Origin: Patiria miniata
Taxonomy: Eukaryota > Echinodermata > Asteroidea > Valvatida > Asterinidae
Direction of reading: 5' to 3'
Assembly (NCBI RefSeq): GCF_015706575.1
Contig: NW_024037058.1
Coordinates: 17,691,547 to 17,755,546 of the forward strand
DNA length: 64,000 bases
The first letter of the stretch is position 1. Each line of letters begins with the position of its first letter. A program made the position numbers and the translations under genes. Positions 54,016-64,000 of this stretch are shown here, piece by piece. The notes under the pieces are model-generated. The model did not search any database and was not told where the DNA came from. It was given only the letters and a program-made list of their open reading frames with translations.

Positions 54016-54524
54016 TTATGGGAAAATTGGGAACGACACGACAGCAATGCTCTCAATTGCGCATTCATCAGTGCCACGCCGGATACGGAAATATCCCTTC
54101 TCCCCCCAACCTGCCCCCCAGCTATTCTTGACGCTCCAGAACTTCTCCCCGGTTGTAGAATCTGCGCCATAACCGACCACAAGCACAGCATGATTGGTCA
54201 GCTCAAAGGGGTCAAAGCTGTGGCCGTAGCGGTCACCCGCAAAAACGTGGTGATAAATCCCACTCTTGTACGCCTCAAAGTCGGGGTAGACCTCAAAGGC
54301 CACAGTGATGGGTCCGTTCTTGACCAGTTCCATCCGCATCAACTCTTCGTTGCATCCACCGTAGAATCCCCCAACGTATTTGTAGTCGGTTCCGTAGTAA
54401 CGCTTGCAGGTGGTCTTCTTACAAGGCGTGTCCATTCCGACGTAGGGACTACAGGACTCTTCTACCAGACCAAAATCTTCAGCGTACTTGCCGGCGATCA
54501 GATATGGAAATCCACCCTCACAAC
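54016..54524 (-). CDS. CTSC: CTSC terminal exon, distal copy (B), apparently intact
   Basis: Same length (509 bp), same phase and same boundaries as the exon at 58303-58811, with acceptor AATTTTTCAG and TAA at 54018-54016. By eye, 20 of 168 residues differ. The first 44 residues are identical; changes are spread over the rest (for example [16 protein letters not shown], ending FPIFP). The active-site His ([12 protein letters not shown]) and Asn (SVKNSWG) are kept. No other cathepsin exons lie between the two copies, so this exon cannot belong to a full second gene in the window. It may be an alternative last exon spliced from 59540, or a remnant of a tandem duplication. The lack of any stop or frameshift argues for use or recent origin. 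Confidence 0.9.
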
Positions 54525-54764
54525 CTGAAAAATTACACAAAAGAAAAAAAATATCCATTTCAATATGCATTCATGCCTGGGCTGCAAACAGTGGGAGGAC
54601 TTGAAATTTCTAGAAGGAAGAAAATTTAGTTGTGGAATAGATGATGCTGTCAGGGGCTGGAGGGAATGTGTAGGTGTGGCACGGCCAATCCCTCCCCCCC
54701 CCCCCCCCCCCCCCAACAAACACACACACACACCCATGTTTACGTTGCATATAGTGTGGACATT

Positions 54765-55090
54765 CCTCTGGAGACATGCACACAACAGGGAACAAAAGAT
54801 TGTATACGTCTCCACAGGGCAATTTCTATAGATGAATACGTCTCCACAAGGTTTTCATGAAATAGATATATGGATTTTACTCAAAAACTAGGAATTTCCA
54901 AGGTATGTTGATTTGTCGCAAATGGTACAGTTTTAGAAAAGGGATATTAAGTCCAAATTTCAGCCAAGGAAATTAATTCTGGTTAAAATAAGAGCATTTT
55001 GAAACTGTACTTTCAAACTAAAAAACTTTAGTACATGAGAACAAAGAAATGTCTCCACAAGGATACAAATTCCATTATATGTGTGTTTTC
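54765..55090 (-). repeat. Dispersed repeat, pair with 42545-42867
   Basis: Inverted copy of the 42545 repeat (GATTGTATACGTCTCCACAG, GGCAATTTCTATAG, GGAAATTAATTCTGG). Preceded by a poly-C run and a short CA run at 54693-54735. Confidence 0.75.
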
Positions 55091-55671
55091 GTGTAGGAAA
55101 ACCTGTGAAAAGAAGTAATGCTTTTACACACAAACACACGAATACCAGCAAAATTATATGGGGATAGCAATTACCCATAAAATCTGGCCTGGTAAATAAC
55201 GCCACCCACCATATAAATGTACATGTACGTAAAGGCTGGGTTTCGACATATGCCTGATACGGGGGAAGAAGCAGTGATATAAATTTAGCAAGGCCAACAT
55301 TTCAAGCACAATGGAAAAGAACTCTCAAGTGACTAACTTGAACCAAAGCGATGGAAGCTAAAATGTCCACTTTACCTTGTTACAACCAAAATTATGAATG
55401 TACATTAGCATGTACAGCTGAGAATAGTTCTATCCCCCTGGATGGAATTCCAGTCCATCGCAGGTTACTCCCCAGCTAATGCCGGTGTCACACGAAAATC
55501 CGTCTCCTATGAAAATCGGACCCCTATTTCCCTATTATTGGTTGATCCCTCGCACGTGACAGGTCACTCTTCCGAAACAATTCTAAAAATAGCATAGTAT
55601 CGTACTCACGCGTGCGCAGTACTACCAACGAGTCCACATTTCACGGAGTTGGATATTCACGCTACAGCGGT

Positions 55672-55812
55672 ACACATTTCCTGGGTGGAGAGAGGCAAGT
55701 GGGGTGAAGTGGCTTGCCCAAGGACACAATATATGGCTAGTAACTGGATTCGAACCCCAGGCTCTCTGAGCATGTGTCACAAACCCTTACCACTAGGCCA
55801 CACTCCCCCAAA
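55672..55812 (-). mobile_element. tRNA-derived SINE fragment
   Basis: CTGGGTGGAGAGAGGCAAGT, GGCTTGCCCAAGGACAC, GGATTCGAACCCCAGG (inverted B box) and ACCACTAGGCCACAC (inverted A-box region). Confidence 0.75.
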
Positions 55813-57691
55813 TTTTCTCGATCAAATAATCCGTAATAATTGGAAGGAGCCCCTGCTATACGGTAGCACAGCCGAGAGGACTATACTTAGCATGGCTTAA
55901 ACAATGAAAAGTAACAAAGATGCATCTTTGCATGGTGGAGAGGTAAAGAGTGGAAGATGCGGCAACAACAAGGACAAATATCTATTGACTTTCATTTTTA
56001 ATAAATCACATTTTGGGGTTTTGTTTTTAAAGTGAACGAATATATCCCTGTCAAATTATGACGTTTTCAACAAAATCTCTTGATTTTGACTTGCGAATTA
56101 CCCTGCTTCAGCCTGCAAGTCACAAATATTCAGCAACTATCAAACAACTCTTTGATTCATTCCTAAACTTTAAAATAACACAACTATGGAAAATAAACAG
56201 ATAACCTGGAGTAAGTACATACTTTTTTTTTATTCAACTATTTCATGAAATAAAGACTAGTTTGAGACTAGTACTTTTAAAACTGTTTTGTTAGCTTTGT
56301 GGTTGCAAATTGCAAAAAGCAAGTTTAAACTACATGTATTTCAGTGCAAACCTAGAACAATAAAAGTGCCACTTAAATGGTTATCTTTATTGGACAAATG
56401 CACAAAATTTGCACCCTGCTAATTATTCATTGATTGTTCACTTACACATTAAATGTTACCTAATCTTGTATTATTTTTAAGGTTTAGACTACATGTACTT
56501 CCATGCAAGAACACTAAACGTGCAGCTTAGTTTTTTTGCAAGAATAAAAGCAGCTTAATATTTCATCTTTATTGGACACGTATGCCAAATTTGCATGAAA
56601 GCACCCTTTAATTATTTTGATTATACAAAATCATTGATTGTAAACTTACACATTAAATTTTACCTAATCTTGTATTATTTTTAAGGTCATTTCCCACAGT
56701 ATAAAATGTTTGTACATGTAATACTAATTACAAACTATTACTAGCAAAATTTATTCTAAAAGACGCAATCTCATTCTCGACTGTAACATCAACAAATTTC
56801 TATCACAAAAATAATTCAAATTCATAAATGTTTCAAAAGTTCTAACTTTGCATACAATGAAATGCACATTTCATTTTTTAAAAAGATACTTAAAATTTAA
56901 ATTGGAAAGGCAGTAGGCAGTCTGGACACATTTTGCAAAAATTATCAATTTTTTTTCAGGCATTTCTAAGACATTTAGTTTTACCAGAAAATTATATTTT
57001 TTGATTCAGTTGTGGAAATTCAAAGCACTCATATTTACATGAACATTGCATAAAAAGGGAAAAGACCATAGTATTGGTAGACTACACGCATTCCGAAGTC
57101 CCTTAATTAATTAATTCCCTTAATTTCAAACAGTGGTGCATTCTTCAATGCTGAATTTATATAGTAATGAAAAATTAACAATGAAATAAATTCTGCCAAG
57201 TAAGCACCAATATCGAGAATATTTGATATAGGTCCCTATCGATTGTTCCATATAAAAGTTAAAGACCATAAAGATGACACTTTCATTTAAAAAAAAAAAT
57301 ATTAGTCCCAATTTTCCACGGCTTTCACGTCGATATCATTCCTTAATATCAAAATGTTCGATATGTCGATATGATTAAAAAAATTTCGATCCGCGATATC
57401 GATATCAAAATATTATCTAATAATCGAGTAATATCAATATATCAACAGTGCTTAATTTGCAAAAGTAAAACAAAAATCCAAAAGTTGCTCAAATTACAGA
57501 AAGACCGACATTTCATATCAGCTCTTTGATTAGTAAGTACAAAGTTATCTTTTGTTGAAGGGCCACTGCTAACAAGATCATTTTTTTTACTTAATCGGCA
57601 TATGAACTTGAAGACAACATTACTGGTTAGTCTTTGTCCAAGTCTGTTTTTCTATTCTCCTGATACAACCAATCCGTGGCGAGCGAGGTCA
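55813..57691. other. DNA between the two CTSC terminal exons
   Basis: AT-rich. Contains a tandem duplication (separate entry) and, at 57310-57440, a stretch of repeated GATATCGATAT-like palindromic words. No cathepsin exon was found here. Confidence 0.55.
56332..56687. repeat. Diverged tandem duplication, two units
   Basis: Units of about 155 and 200 bp share CTTTATTGGACA, ACTTACACATTAAAT and ACCTAATCTTGTATTATTTT. Each unit carries a minus-strand AATAAA (56386-56391 and 56568-56573). Confidence 0.75.
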
Positions 57692-57868
57692 CTATCAAGA
57701 TGAATCAAATCCAGTCCTGGCAATATTGGCAGCGCTACCCAGGAGATTCCGAGCACAACCTCACGCGCGCTGCATTCAACTTAATGCATGCACGTGAGGT
57801 ATGCTCGGACTTTCGTAGGTAGGGCTGCCAATATTGCCTAGACTGGATTAGATTCATCTTGTTGATAG
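57692..57868. mobile_element. Foldback MITE
   Basis: CTATCAAGATGAATCAAATC and GGCAATATTGGCAGC at the left recur inverted at the right (GCTGCCAATATTGCC, GATTAGATTCATCTTG). Arms about 45 bp. Confidence 0.82.
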
Positions 57869-57926
57869 ACACCTCCACCACCATGGCAACTTCCCTGCGT
57901 TTGATCACATGACTGTCTGCAAATCC

Positions 57927-58065
57927 GGTTCGTTAGTAAAAACGTCATACACGCCCGCGCTCCACTGATTACTAGCGCCCATTGGCTACAAACGCTCGAG
58001 CTGCGTTAACTTCCGGTTCCAATCGTGCAGAAAGTGCTGGAGGTGACGTCACACTAACAAATCGG
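57927..58065 (-). mobile_element. MITE with GGTTCGTTAGT ends (copy 2)
   Basis: Inverted relative of 32591-32771 (GGTTCGTTAGTAAAAACGTC, CTGATTACTAGCGCCCAT, GTGACGTCACACTAAC). Confidence 0.78.
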
Positions 58066-58302
58066 ATAGGGGATAGAATTTGGATCAAGACTACTTACTG
58101 GTTGGCAGGCAATCATCCTTCAAGAAATTCAAGAACAGAGTGTAAAGGCTATAAGTTTTGCAATAGATGTTGGATTACTCTCTTGGTCACTTGTGTATGG
58201 GTGCAACATTGAAATCACAGTAAACTGTATTGGTTTTACAGTTGTAAGTGCAGTTACTGAGATGTCCAGGCATGTCCAGTCTGTGACTTAAAAAAAAGAT
58301 GC

Positions 58303-58811
58303 TTAGGGATAGATTGGGAAAGACTCAACGGCAATGCTCTCTATTGCGCATTCGTCAGTGCCACGCCGGATACGGAAATATCCCTGCTCCCCCCAACCCT
58401 CCCCCCAGCTATTCTTGACGCTCCAGAACCGTTCTCCGGTCGTAGGGTCCGCGCCGTAACCGACGACTAAGACGACATGATTAGTGAGCTCGAAGGGGTT
58501 GAACCCAAAGCCGGTGCGATCGCCGCGAAACACGTGATGGTAAATGCCACCCTTGTACGCCTGAAAATCAGGGTAGACCTCAAAGGAAACAGCAACTGGT
58601 CCGTTCTTGACCAGCTTGATCCGCATCAACTCTTCGTTGCATCCACCGTAGAATCCCCCAACGTATTTGTAGTCGGTTGCGTAGTAACGCTTGCAGGTGG
58701 TCTTCTTGCAGGGCGTGTCCATTCCGACATAGGGACTGCAGGACTCTTCGACCAGACCAAAATCTTCAGCGTACTTTCCGGCGATCAGATATGGAAATCC
58801 ACCCTCACATC
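58303..58811 (-). CDS. CTSC: CTSC terminal exon, proximal copy (A)
   Basis: Acceptor AATGTTAG, then 2 nt plus 169 codons including TAA at 58305-58303. It encodes [20 protein letters not shown] through [12 protein letters not shown] and [16 protein letters not shown] to FPIYP. It is the nearest terminal exon to the catalytic-Cys exon. Confidence 0.95.
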
Positions 58812-61800
58812 CTAACATTATAGGGTGTTTAAACAGAAAAAGAAGTTTCCTTTTTTGGGGGGAAGTTTCTGTGAAAGTTTCTTTCTTTTGTTTTCATTCC
58901 AACTATCCTTCATTCCACAGAAACACCTCAGCAGTGTACTTTGCTCTAAATATGCTTCTCTTAAACAGTACACTTACTTAATAATAAAAGTACAAAGTTA
59001 TTACAAAGTGTAACGATAAGACTCCACCATGCAAAGCATTATCACTTCAACCTTTTGTATACAAAGCCGTTCTTCTACAAACCCTAGTCTGGTTTCATGG
59101 CCAACAGATACCGACTGTTTGTGACAAAGTTTTGGACGTGTAAACATCACAGTACATAACCAAAATGTGCAGGATCTTGCCCATTTCAAGAAATGTCTGA
59201 AATTTCCCGATTACATATTTGCTGACACTCGGATACATTTAGAACAGCTCGGGCATTTCCAGGTGTAAAATAGTTTCACTTACCAACAAAGTACCTGTCA
59301 TGCTTGTTACTAGTTTTAAAGTCTTTGCAAAACTCAATGTCAATTTAAGCCTAGAGCTTCAAACATATGCTCGGACTGGGTTGGAAATTTGCTGCGTCAT
59401 ATTCTTTAATGTTTGAATACGACGGCTACCTGACATACCATCTATAAAGAGACATCTAGTCAAACTGTTCGGTCAGGGAACCAGACTAACAAAACTCCAC
59501 AAATGAAAAAACCCAATCTGACATTGAAAAGAGAATTACCTTGGGAATACTCGCTGCATGACACGACTTCCTGGGGTGCAAAGACCGTCTGCTTGGTGTT
59601 GTTGGAAGCGATGCGTAGACGAGCCTCATGCATGGCCAAAGACCCAAAGGCATAGCAGCTACCGCAGCCTCCCTGGTTCCTTACGGGCGACACAAAGTTC
59701 TGGCCGTTGATGGTGCGCCAGTCAAAGGATGGGGGAAGTGTTTCTGCTAGCTTTCTCACCTTCTCTGTGACTGGAGCTGGACTAGGTTTCCTGAACAACA
59801 ACCCCAAAAAATATTTTTTATGACGTATTGATTATATTGATTTTTTGGATGTAAATATCAATCTCCCAGGGGAGTCAGGTCAGCGTAGTGGTACTTTCCT
59901 CGCCTTCCACCACTGTGACCCGGGTTCGAATCCCGCCTGGGCAAATAATGTGGATTGGGTTTTCAGTCCCTGCCTGATTCTGTGGGTTTTCCCCATAATG
60001 TTCTTCTGGGGTTGTCCTCCCACCTCTAAAACTGTAATTGCTTCTCATTGTCTTCTCTCTACAGGTTTCTTCAGGCTTGCCAGCTACAGCACACAGGGCA
60101 CTTTTGAGGAATCCTTTGTTTCATTACCAGAAATAATAATAATATTAGTACATGTACTAATCCTTATTGAGAACTGGTACCAATACACAAACTACTGTCT
60201 AGGAGGAGAAGAAGATTCAAAACATTTTCTCAAACTGGGCAACGTCACACATAAATTGCTAAGGCCAAATAAAAAAAAAATTCCGGTTTCTGGTATGGAG
60301 CTTGCCCAAAATGTGTGCGGCGACGCGTTTTTTTTTTTTTTTTACCTGTTTTTTTTGCTTCAAATGTCGGCTGATGACTGCAAATTGTGCCCAACTAAAC
60401 TTAGTGCAAATATTATGGGAGACCATAGAGGCCACATAAAGCTTATTCTCGATCATAACCCCATCTAAAAACACGTTAAAATTGTGCAGCAGCAGGATTC
60501 CAGTCAAACCAGTGAGTTTGGCGGTTTTGAGACATCATCTTTCATTGAAAAAAATACTTTTTCATTTTGCCGACGCGCAAGGCTACGGCGACGCGCGTGC
60601 ATATCAGAAACCGGAGACTTTTTTTTTTGGCCTAACCCAACCTACCTGGATTTTTTAAGCCAAACTGTAGACCTCAAACTTTTTATTGCCATATTTGGCC
60701 AAAAAAATGTTTTGGAAATAAAAAAGTCTTCCCCACGTGAGGTTTTTTGTGTGTTAATAATTAAACAATAAAACATGTTAATGAGCCAGAATACTGTTAA
60801 AGCAACCCTAAAGTAAACAAAGTAGGTATAGACCAACAGACAAGCATTAAAAAAAAGTTACACAATAAAATTATTTTTCCACCAACCTACATGCACATGC
60901 ACCTGGATATTTTTTTGGGGAGTGACTGTAAACGCACAATTTTTTAATTGTTTTTTAAATGTTAACGACTGTAAACATCAGAAAGATAACTTTCCTAATA
61001 TTTGACCAGTCTAGTATCTCAATTTCACTCATGTTTTTAAGCTCTGGCAGGAACTTCTACATGTTACTTCGTGGTTGGTCGGTTGGTCGGTAGGTCGGTC
61101 GGTCTGTCCCCGGAAAATTGACCAAAAACTGACCAAATGTAATGCCGTCGTCAGTAAAGCACTCTTGGCAAAAGTTTTCGGAACACGCCCCTTTGTCTCG
61201 ATCGATGCGCATACACATTTATTTTGCATATGAAGTAAGACTTTCTGGAGCCCGGCCAGAGCTTATTGTGCACTCGCGCTTGTTTACCAATCAAGCCATT
61301 AAGATTGATTCATAAACACTGATCACAATTTACAAACGATACAATACTTGAGAGAGAAAAAAAAGGTTCAGCGCTTTACACCAGGTTTTTCTATCCAATT
61401 TTTGTTAAATCCAAACTTTTTTAATAGGATACTGAGGTGCACGCCAATCACACCAAGTTGCAAATGTACCAGAAGTCTGAAAAATCTCATGTCTAGATAA
61501 TCGAGCCAGAAGAAAAAGATGGTTCGATAATAAACTGAACATATTTTTTAATTAGGTTTTGCCCTTCACTGACGTATCAACACTGTATACCGGTAATTAG
61601 TGTTTATACGTCGGTGAAGGGCAAAACCTAATTTGATTTACATCAACCCGAAGAAAAAATCCATCTTATGAATGAACATATTTTACTGGACCTTGTAATG
61701 AAATATTCTTTGGTTGGTAGCCAAGTACGACTGACCAAAGTCAAAATGTACCAGATCTTTTTGAACACATCCAAATGAAAATTAGTCGCAAGCGTATGCT

Positions 61801-63835
61801 ACATTGGCAATGTGTGCTTCAGTGATCCCTTGGCAAAAGCAAGGGTCATTTGCCTTCAACTCTGACACTGCAAAGTGGACATCTCCCATAAACTTCAGGT
61901 GCTTTGAGACAAACAATGCCCACACAAAAAACATGTAAAGAATTTCTCTGCCAATTGAGACTTACGATGCCATCATTGATGCTCTGCCTCCCCTTCTGCG
62001 AAGCATCTCCTCTACCGTCATTTTCTCGTATTCCGGATAAACTCCGGCAGTCCAGGAGTTCTGAGCCGAGTTAATGTTATTGATGAGCTCGTAGTCTGTT
62101 TTGTACAATTGCTTCATTGGATCCCTGCAAAATAGATAAAAAATAAAGCTTTTTTTTGTTTTGCAGAAAGACACTTAATGCAATGGCTGCCAAGACCAAA
62201 TTGTTGGGTCTTCATTCTAGCCTGCATCAATCTAGGGATGAGATTGTCAAATTAAAAAAGCCTGAAAATTGGATGAAAGGACTGAAAGATGTATTTCTTT
62301 CCATACTGATCATGTCTTTCTCTCAGATTCAAAAAAGTTTGAATTCAGACAAAAGTCTAAACTCATGCCTAGATTATTGTGTGGAGTTTACTTTGTTTAA
62401 AAAGTCCCCCCCCCCTTTTGTTTTGTTTAAATAACCGAAGTAACTAATAGGCAAATAACATTTACAGTTTTATTTAATATCAATTTTAAAAGGAAATCAT
62501 TTTAAATTGCCTTGTGCCAGAAGAACAGACGGTTTGATGATAAACTCGGAACCTATTTCACCGGACCTTGTGATGAAATATTCTTTGGTAGTTATCCTAG
62601 AGCGACTGACCAAAGTCAAAATTCGAAGAAAAAAAAGAGTTCTATCGCACCTCAGTCACCGGGTCTAGTATCAATAAGGATCCAACACTAGAAAGGGAGG
62701 GGGTAGGGGAAGGGAAGGGGGTAGGGGAAGGGGAGGGGGTAGGGGAAGGGGAGGGAGAAGGGGGACGGAGGGGAAGGGGTGACTGTTACAAAGGGGTTGC
62801 CAGTAATAGGAACTCTGAACTTACACAAGTGTCTCTGAACGTGGTCGATTTCTAGTCTGATTCTTGGTGCCGACGTAGCATGCCCAGTCGGTACCCACCA
62901 CGTTGTGGGACCAGCCAGGTAAAGTCTCATCACACATGCTCCTAAGATAAGAAAAATAAAATAATACCAGAGTCTTATATAGCGCACGTATCTACCAACA
63001 ATTAGGTACTCAAGGCACTGGTAATCATGTCAATTTTTTAAAAGATAGATAAATGAAGTTTACGAGAAATATGAGACCCATTATATAGCACCTTTATAAA
63101 GGTTATACAAGGTGCTGTGCCGCATATTGCAGCCACTGCCAGTAAAACACAGGAGCAAACCCCTTCTCTTAGCCATAAGTGTTACTGATTTACGTGCATT
63201 ACACAACACACGGGACCTACTACTTTACGTCGAAGCAATAATGGTAAAGTGCCTTGCTCAAGAGCACAAGGACCATGTTCCCGGTCAGGATTCGAACCCA
63301 TGTACCACGGCAGACGAGTCGAACACGGAAACCATTAGACCAACCCCAACCCCCCCCCCCCCCCCTCACAATTCGATCAAAAATGCCAGCAAACATTTAG
63401 TTCTTGAGGGAACAAGTTGTGGTGCCAGTATACATGTCTTGTTTTCGTGTTGCATGTTTTTATACCTTAAGTTGTGGGACTCTCATACACAGTATTGAGA
63501 GTCCCAAATTTCCCGATATGAGGAACTTCGAGGGAGGTCCAAAAGATTGGGTATTTAATTTTGGTAACCATATTCACTGTTTTAAATTTATTTCCACTGT
63601 TAAGCTACATCACCCTTCCTGTTTGTTTAATAATATTATAGTTTGATACAATGTACTTACTTATATTTTTCGCCCTCTTTTACATACTTGGAGAAGGCAA
63701 AGTATTTCTTGTTGTTGAGAACCACCTCAAAGCCTTGGTTGTAGATCAGGGTCCAATATCCCTCATGGCCGTAGGTCACATCTAGAGCGACATCAGGAAA
63801 CTTGAGGTCGACAATGACCATGTGGTCCACCGGTC
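58303..63835 (-). CDS. CTSC: Cathepsin C (dipeptidyl peptidase 1), 3' five exons; N-terminal exon(s) beyond the window
   Basis: Transcript-order exons 63835-63661, 62941-62825, 62124-61966, 59790-59540 and 58811-58303 join in phase (402 codons plus stop). They cover part of the exclusion domain ([39 protein letters not shown]), the linker/propeptide ([16 protein letters not shown]) and the papain-fold protease. The catalytic Cys lies in [11 protein letters not shown], His in [12 protein letters not shown] and Asn in SVKNSWG; all are present. Human cathepsin C is a lysosomal C1 peptidase that removes N-terminal dipeptides and activates granule serine proteases. The conserved [14 protein letters not shown] ending is intact. 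The signal peptide is not in the window. A second terminal exon, able to replace the one at 58303-58811, lies 3.8 kb downstream. Confidence 0.95.
59540..59790 (-). CDS. CTSC: CTSC exon: catalytic cysteine
   Basis: Acceptor GTTGTTCAG, donor GTAATT. It encodes [20 protein letters not shown], then [13 protein letters not shown] with the nucleophile, ending [10 protein letters not shown]. It ends in phase 1, compatible with both terminal exons. Confidence 0.95.
59872..60140 (+). mobile_element. tRNA-derived SINE
   Basis: Head TCAGCGTAGTGGTAC (A box) and GGGTTCGAATCCCGC (B box), body TGGATTGGGTTTTCAGTCCC and CACCTCTAAAACTGTAATTG, tail with ATAATAATA. It lies in a cathepsin C intron, antisense to the gene. 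Confidence 0.85.
60263..60632 (-). mobile_element. Harbinger-like MITE, family II
   Basis: Flanked by TAA on both sides (60260-60262 and 60633-60635). Full-length relative of 27885-28259 in the same orientation. Cathepsin C intron. Confidence 0.88.
61549..61632. repeat. Hairpin with 35-bp arms
   Basis: AATTAGGTTTTGCCCTTCAC at 61549 and its inverse ending at 61632, loop of 14 bp. The TTTTGCCCTTCACTGACGTA word also starts the SINE-like repeats at 26128 and 36752. Confidence 0.85.
61966..62124 (-). CDS. CTSC: CTSC exon: activation-peptide region
   Basis: Acceptor TTTTGCAG, donor GTAAGT. It encodes [20 protein letters not shown] and [18 protein letters not shown]. It aligns with the human segment containing YMEYETLTLGDMIRRSGG. 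It ends in phase 2. Confidence 0.93.
62691..62785. repeat. G-rich 18-bp minisatellite
   Basis: Unit GGTAGGGGAAGGGGAGGG in about four to five copies. Many G runs of three or more on the plus strand, pyrimidine-rich on the cathepsin C sense strand, starting about 40 bp downstream of a donor. Confidence 0.88.
62825..62941 (-). CDS. CTSC: CTSC exon: end of exclusion domain
   Basis: Acceptor TATCTTAG, donor GTAAGT. It encodes [20 protein letters not shown] and [18 protein letters not shown]. It ends in phase 2. A pyrimidine-rich tract (sense strand) begins about 40 bp after the donor. Confidence 0.9.
63070..63345 (-). mobile_element. tRNA-derived SINE
   Basis: GTAAAGTGCCTTGCTCAAG, GGATTCGAACCCATGTACCA (inverted B box), ACCATTAGACCAACCC (inverted A box). 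Antisense-to-plus orientation, in a cathepsin C intron; followed by a poly-C run. Confidence 0.75.
63661..63835 (-). CDS. CTSC: CTSC exon: exclusion domain
   Basis: Acceptor GTCATAG, donor GTAAGT. It encodes [20 protein letters not shown] and [13 protein letters not shown]. It starts after phase 1 and ends in phase 2. Confidence 0.93.
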
Positions 63836-64000
63836 CTATGACAGGGAGGAAATTCACAGTGACAATGAATTAACCCAATAGCCCTCAAAGCATCCTCAAC
63901 TGCCCTGGCATTTATTCCTTACACTGCACTCCATGGTTTTATTGATTTATTGAGGAGTAAGTAGAATGTCATACAAGTTAAAGGGCAATGCAATGTATTT

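Noticed and set aside
54190-54528. Plus-strand 112-codon frame, with a twin at 58477-58815
   Set aside because: Both are antisense shadows of the two cathepsin C terminal exons; their similarity simply reflects the exon duplication.
54525-58302. Second complete cathepsin C gene belonging to the distal exon
   Set aside because: No catalytic-Cys exon ([10 protein letters not shown]) or exclusion-domain exon was found between the two terminal exons.

Overview
The window is invertebrate deuterostome nuclear DNA, most likely from an echinoderm. This is inferred from the vertebrate-like exon structure of clear one-to-one orthologues, the AT-rich introns, the abundant short non-autonomous DNA transposons and tRNA-headed SINEs, and the frequent TACATGTA and ACCGGTA words. 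The species cannot be fixed by eye. There is no bacterial, organellar or retroviral content.

Three protein-coding genes are present. (1) 709-7386 (+) is the last six exons of an ABCC8/ABCC9-type sulfonylurea receptor. They encode the whole second nucleotide-binding domain; the rest of the gene lies left of the window. (2) 11726-40727 (+) is a complete 12-exon TBC1D30 orthologue, a Rab GTPase-activating protein linked to Rab8 and cilia. It has a 13.5-kb first intron, and intron 11 uses a GC-AG splice pair. (3) 54016-63835 (-) is the 3' part of a cathepsin C (dipeptidyl peptidase 1) gene. Its signal-peptide exon or exons lie right of the window. It has two intact, same-length, same-phase copies of the terminal exon, at 58303-58811 and 54016-54524, each encoding the catalytic His and Asn.

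Layout: 1-7386, ABCC8/9 exons with a CR1/L2-like LINE tail, another LINE tail, two hAT-type miniature elements with 8-bp duplications, and a large hairpin. 7387-11717, intergenic DNA with foldback and Harbinger-like elements. 11718-40727, TBC1D30. Its first intron holds a 31-bp minisatellite, an array of TGACGTCA palindromes, a foldback with a telomere-repeat core and a 1.5-kb hAT element. Intron 10 holds a nested transposon with an 11-bp minisatellite. 40728-45603, 3' flank or long 3' UTR. 45943-52444, a 6.5-kb array of a roughly 68-bp satellite with higher-order structure, bracketed by two same-orientation Harbinger-like elements. 52705-64000, cathepsin C and its flanks.

The three genes share no obvious pathway, and their order looks like ordinary gene neighbourhood. 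The observations most worth following are the duplicated cathepsin C terminal exons, and the TTA/TAA flank pattern suggesting that the satellite block arrived by recombination between transposon copies.
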